A stretch of DNA of 7,650 nt, from contig CAZUOY010000069.1 of assembly GCA_964622315.1 (NCBI GenBank), forward strand, positions 1 through 7,650, in the 5' to 3' direction. The stretch is from JAYFNU01 sp964622315. Lineage in GTDB: Bacteria; Bacillota; Clostridia; Oscillospirales; Ruminococcaceae. Below, piece by piece: positions 5,621 through 7,650 of this stretch. Position numbers and translations under genes: made by a program. The first letter of the stretch is position 1; each line of letters begins with the position of its first letter. The notes beneath the pieces were generated by a model. That model was not told where the DNA came from. It was given only the letters and a program-made list of their open reading frames with translations, and did no database searches.

Positions 5621-7650
5621 TCAGCCCTCGGCCTTTTCGACAAGAGCGGCATATTTGTTCTTTGCGTTTTCGTTAGCCTTCTCAAAGAGGTTGGCTGCAC
5701 GCTCTGGGAAGGAGCGCTCAAGCGAGCTGTAACGAACCTCGTTCTTAATGAAGGAAACATAGTCGCCCGTGGGAGCCTTGCTGTCCAGCTGGAAGGGGTT
5801 TTTGCCCTCAGCCGCAAGACGCGGGTCAAAGCGGAAGTTGTGCCAATAGCCTGCTTCAACCGCCTTCTTGATTTCCGTCTGAGCGTTTACAAGTCCGCCC
5901 TTTATGCCGTGGTTAATGCAAGGCGCATAGGCGATAACGAGCGACGGACCGTTGTAGCTTTCAGCCTCATGCAGAGCCTTGAGCGTCTGGTTGTAGTCGG
6001 CACCCATTGCTATTTGCGCAACGTACACGTAACCATAGCTCATTGCGATTCCCGCGAGGTCCTTCTTCTTAACTTCCTTGCCCGCCGCCGCGAACTGGGC
6101 TACAGCGCCCGTCGGGGTGGACTTGGAGGACTGTCCGCCGGTGTTCGAATAAACCTCGGTGTCGAAGACGAGTATGTTGATATCCTTGCCCGAGGCGATA
6201 GCGTGGTCAAGTCCGCCGAAGCCGATGTCATACGCCCAACCGTCTCCGCCGAAAGCCCATACGGACTTCTTGGCGAGCATATCCTTATTCTTGAGTATCG
6301 CTTTGCCTTCCGCGCAACCGCAGTCGGTAAGAGCCTTGACAAGCTTATCTGTCGCGACCTTGTTCGCCGCGCCGTTGTCTACCGTGGAGAGGTACTCGGC
6401 AATAGCCTCTTTCGCGCAGCCTTCTGCCTTCTCACCGAGAGCCTTAACCTCGTCAATAAGGTGGTTGCGGCGGGTATCCTGAGCTATGCACATACCGAGA
6501 CCGTATTCGGCGTTATCCTCAAAGAGGGAATTTGCCCAAGCAGGTCCGTGGCCTTCCTTGTTTACCGTGTAAGGAGTGGAGGGTGCGCTGCCGCCCCAAA
6601 TTGAGGAGCAGCCCGTGGCGTTAGCTATATACATTCTGTCTCCGAAAAGCTGTGTTACAAGCTTCGCGTAGGGAGTTTCTCCGCAGCCGCCGCATGCGCC
6701 CGAGAACTCAAGAAGGGGCTGTTTAAACTGGCTGCCCTTAACCGTCTTGTCGCTGAACTTCGCGGCAACCTCGGGCTTCTCGTCGAGTGTAAGTCCATAG
6801 GTGAAGACCGCCTGCTCTTTTTCCTGCGTCTCAAGCGGCTCCATAGTAAGAGCCTTATTGCCCTGCTTTCCGGGGCAGATGTTTACGCAGCTTCCGCAAC
6901 CGGTGCAGTCGAGCACCGACGCGGTCATAACCATCTTCATTCCGGGAAGACCCATCATATCGACGGACTTTGTCCCCTCGGGAGCTTTCGCAAGGTCGCT
7001 TTCGTTCATCGCGACAGGGCGAAGAACGGCGTGCGGGCAAACGTAAGCGCAGAAGTTGCACTGAATGCAGTTGTCGGGGTTCCAAGAGGGAACCGCCACC
7101 GCCACACCGCGCTTTTCGTAAGCGGCAGAGCCCTGCGGCATATGACCGTCTTCGCGGCCGCCCTTGAAGGTCGAAACGGGAAGCGCGTCGCCCTTTTGAA
7201 GGCTTGTGGGAACAAGTATATCGTTTACGAAGTCAACAAGCTCCTTGCGGTCGCCTGTTGCCTTTGCCACAGTGTTTTCGCCTGTTGCGGTCTTCCAATC
7301 GGCGGGAACGTCAATCTTTACTACAGCGTCGGAGCCTGCGTCGATAGCGTCGTGGTTCATCTTAACAATGTCGTCGCCCTTCTTCGCGTAGGACTTTGTC
7401 GCGGCTTCCTTCATATATTTGATTGCGTCAGCCTCGGGGATAATATTCGCAAGCTTGAAGAAGGCGGACTGAAGCACTGTGTTGTACTTTCCGCGGAGTC
7501 CAAGCTTCTTATCAATCGCGATAGCGTCAATTGTGTAGAACTGAATGTTGTTGTCGGCGATATACTTCTTGTCCTTGGCGGGAAGCTTCTCGGATAGCTC
7601 CGCGAGGTCCCACTGGCAGTTAAGAAGGAAGATGCCGTTCGGCTTAATGT
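5621..7650 (-). CDS. nifJ: Pyruvate:ferredoxin (flavodoxin) oxidoreductase, C-terminal part (5' end beyond window)
   Basis: This cytoplasmic TPP/iron-sulfur enzyme oxidises pyruvate and CoA to acetyl-CoA and CO2, passing electrons to ferredoxin or flavodoxin. The frame is open from 7648 to the TGA at 5621-5623: 675 residues, roughly the last 57% of a protein of about 1170. It enters in the gamma-type domain (IKPNGIFLLNC; FYTIDAIAID), then the EKR region (SYAKKGDDIVKMN). Two [4Fe-4S] motifs follow: CIQCNFCAYVCP (7037-7069) and CTGCGSCVNICP (6875-6907). The proximal-cluster cysteines are present: GACGGCGE, then TGC 25 residues on, and APCINHG at 5918-5920. TPP/Mg binding is shown by GDGWAYDIGF (GDG at 6239-6247) and DTEVYSNTGG. 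Spacing between the GDG aspartate, the Thr/Val Mg ligands and the last cysteine (108 residues) matches Desulfovibrio africanus PFOR as I recall it. The protein ends without that enzyme's C-terminal extension, the usual form in many anaerobes. A GTG at 7477 is internal, not the start. A hairpin 75 bases past the stop suggests this is the last gene of its transcript. Confidence 0.97.
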   Translation of the reverse strand, partial: IKPNGIFLLNCQWDLAELSEKLPAKDKKYIADNNIQFYTIDAIAIDKKLGLRGKYNTVLQSAFFKLANIIPEADAIKYMKEAATKSYAKKGDDIVKMNHDAIDAGSDAVVKIDVPADWKTATGENTVAKATGDRKELVDFVNDILVPTSLQKGDALPVSTFKGGREDGHMPQGSAAYEKRGVAVAVPSWNPDNCIQCNFCAYVCPHAVLRPVAMNESDLAKAPEGTKSVDMMGLPGMKMVMTASVLDCTGCGSCVNICPGKQGNKALTMEPLETQEKEQAVFTYGLTLDEKPEVAAKFSDKTVKGSQFKQPLLEFSGACGGCGETPYAKLVTQLFGDRMYIANATGCSSIWGGSAPSTPYTVNKEGHGPAWANSLFEDNAEYGLGMCIAQDTRRNHLIDEVKALGEKAEGCAKEAIAEYLSTVDNGAANKVATDKLVKALTDCGCAEGKAILKNKDMLAKKSVWAFGGDGWAYDIGFGGLDHAIASGKDINILVFDTEVYSNTGGQSSKSTPTGAVAQFAAAGKEVKKKDLAGIAMSYGYVYVAQIAMGADYNQTLKALHEAESYNGPSLVIAYAPCINHGIKGGLVNAQTEIKKAVEAGYWHNFRFDPRLAAEGKNPFQLDSKAPTGDYVSFIKNEVRYSSLERSFPERAANLFEKANENAKNKYAALVEKAEG

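Noticed and set aside
5452..5859. A 135-codon minus-strand frame overlapping the end of nifJ
   Set aside because: It is out of frame with nifJ, Arg/Ser/Thr-rich as typical of shifted GC-rich coding DNA, and runs through the terminator hairpin.
5585..6604. A 339-codon plus-strand reading frame antisense to nifJ
   Set aside because: It lies wholly across conserved nifJ sequence including the TPP motif. Its protein resembles no family, and long antisense frames are expected opposite a gene with strong GC-ending codon bias.
7475..7477. GTG as a possible nifJ start
   Set aside because: The frame continues upstream to the window edge with clear PFOR sequence (IKPNGIFLLNC, FYTIDAIAID), so this codon is an internal valine.
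7031..7597. A 188-codon plus-strand reading frame antisense to nifJ
   Set aside because: Same reason: it mirrors the ferredoxin-motif and upstream part of nifJ, and has no recognisable domain.

Overview
The window holds two genes, both on the minus strand and both cut by the window edges, separated by 259 bases of non-coding DNA. The right part (5621-7650) is the 3' end of nifJ, encoding pyruvate:ferredoxin/flavodoxin oxidoreductase. This is the oxygen-sensitive enzyme with which strict anaerobes convert pyruvate to acetyl-CoA. The left part (1-5361) is one uninterrupted 1787-codon reading frame that leaves the window with no stop. It encodes a very large secreted, BspA-like leucine-rich-repeat surface protein, and its reading frame is confirmed here by direct codon-by-codon translation.

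The nifJ product, the Sec-type signal peptide, the strong GGAGG ribosome binding site and the LRR type suggest an anaerobic, probably host-associated (gut or rumen) Clostridia-like Firmicute. This is inference; no rRNA or other taxonomic marker is present.

Layout, read in the direction of transcription (right to left): nifJ ends at 5621. A perfect hairpin (5521-5546) probably terminates its transcript. An AT-rich promoter region follows (about 5395-5517), with a good extended -10 promoter whose -10 hexamer is the spacer of a perfect 8-bp inverted repeat. A GGAGG ribosome binding site then precedes the ATG at 5361. The adhesin-like protein has, in order: signal peptide (1-32), charged acidic linker (33-107), an LRR solenoid of mostly 24-residue units in two blocks split by an irregular hairpin-type insert (139-586), a carboxypeptidase-regulatory-like beta domain (about 599-676), an unassigned beta-rich region with one helix (about 680-1030), a linker, a beta-propeller-like region (about 1120-1444), two CARDB-like domains (about 1470-1668), and one and a part of a second Big_2-type Ig-like domain (about 1676-1787+).

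The two genes do not look functionally linked. One is central energy metabolism and GC-rich (60-67% in two 60-base lines I counted). The other is an accessory surface protein and AT-richer (40% in two lines counted). I saw no RNA genes, transposases, CRISPR arrays or phage genes. No wholly new system is evident; the points most worth a second look are the uncommon domain chain of the giant protein, the palindrome on its promoter and its 24-residue LRR period.
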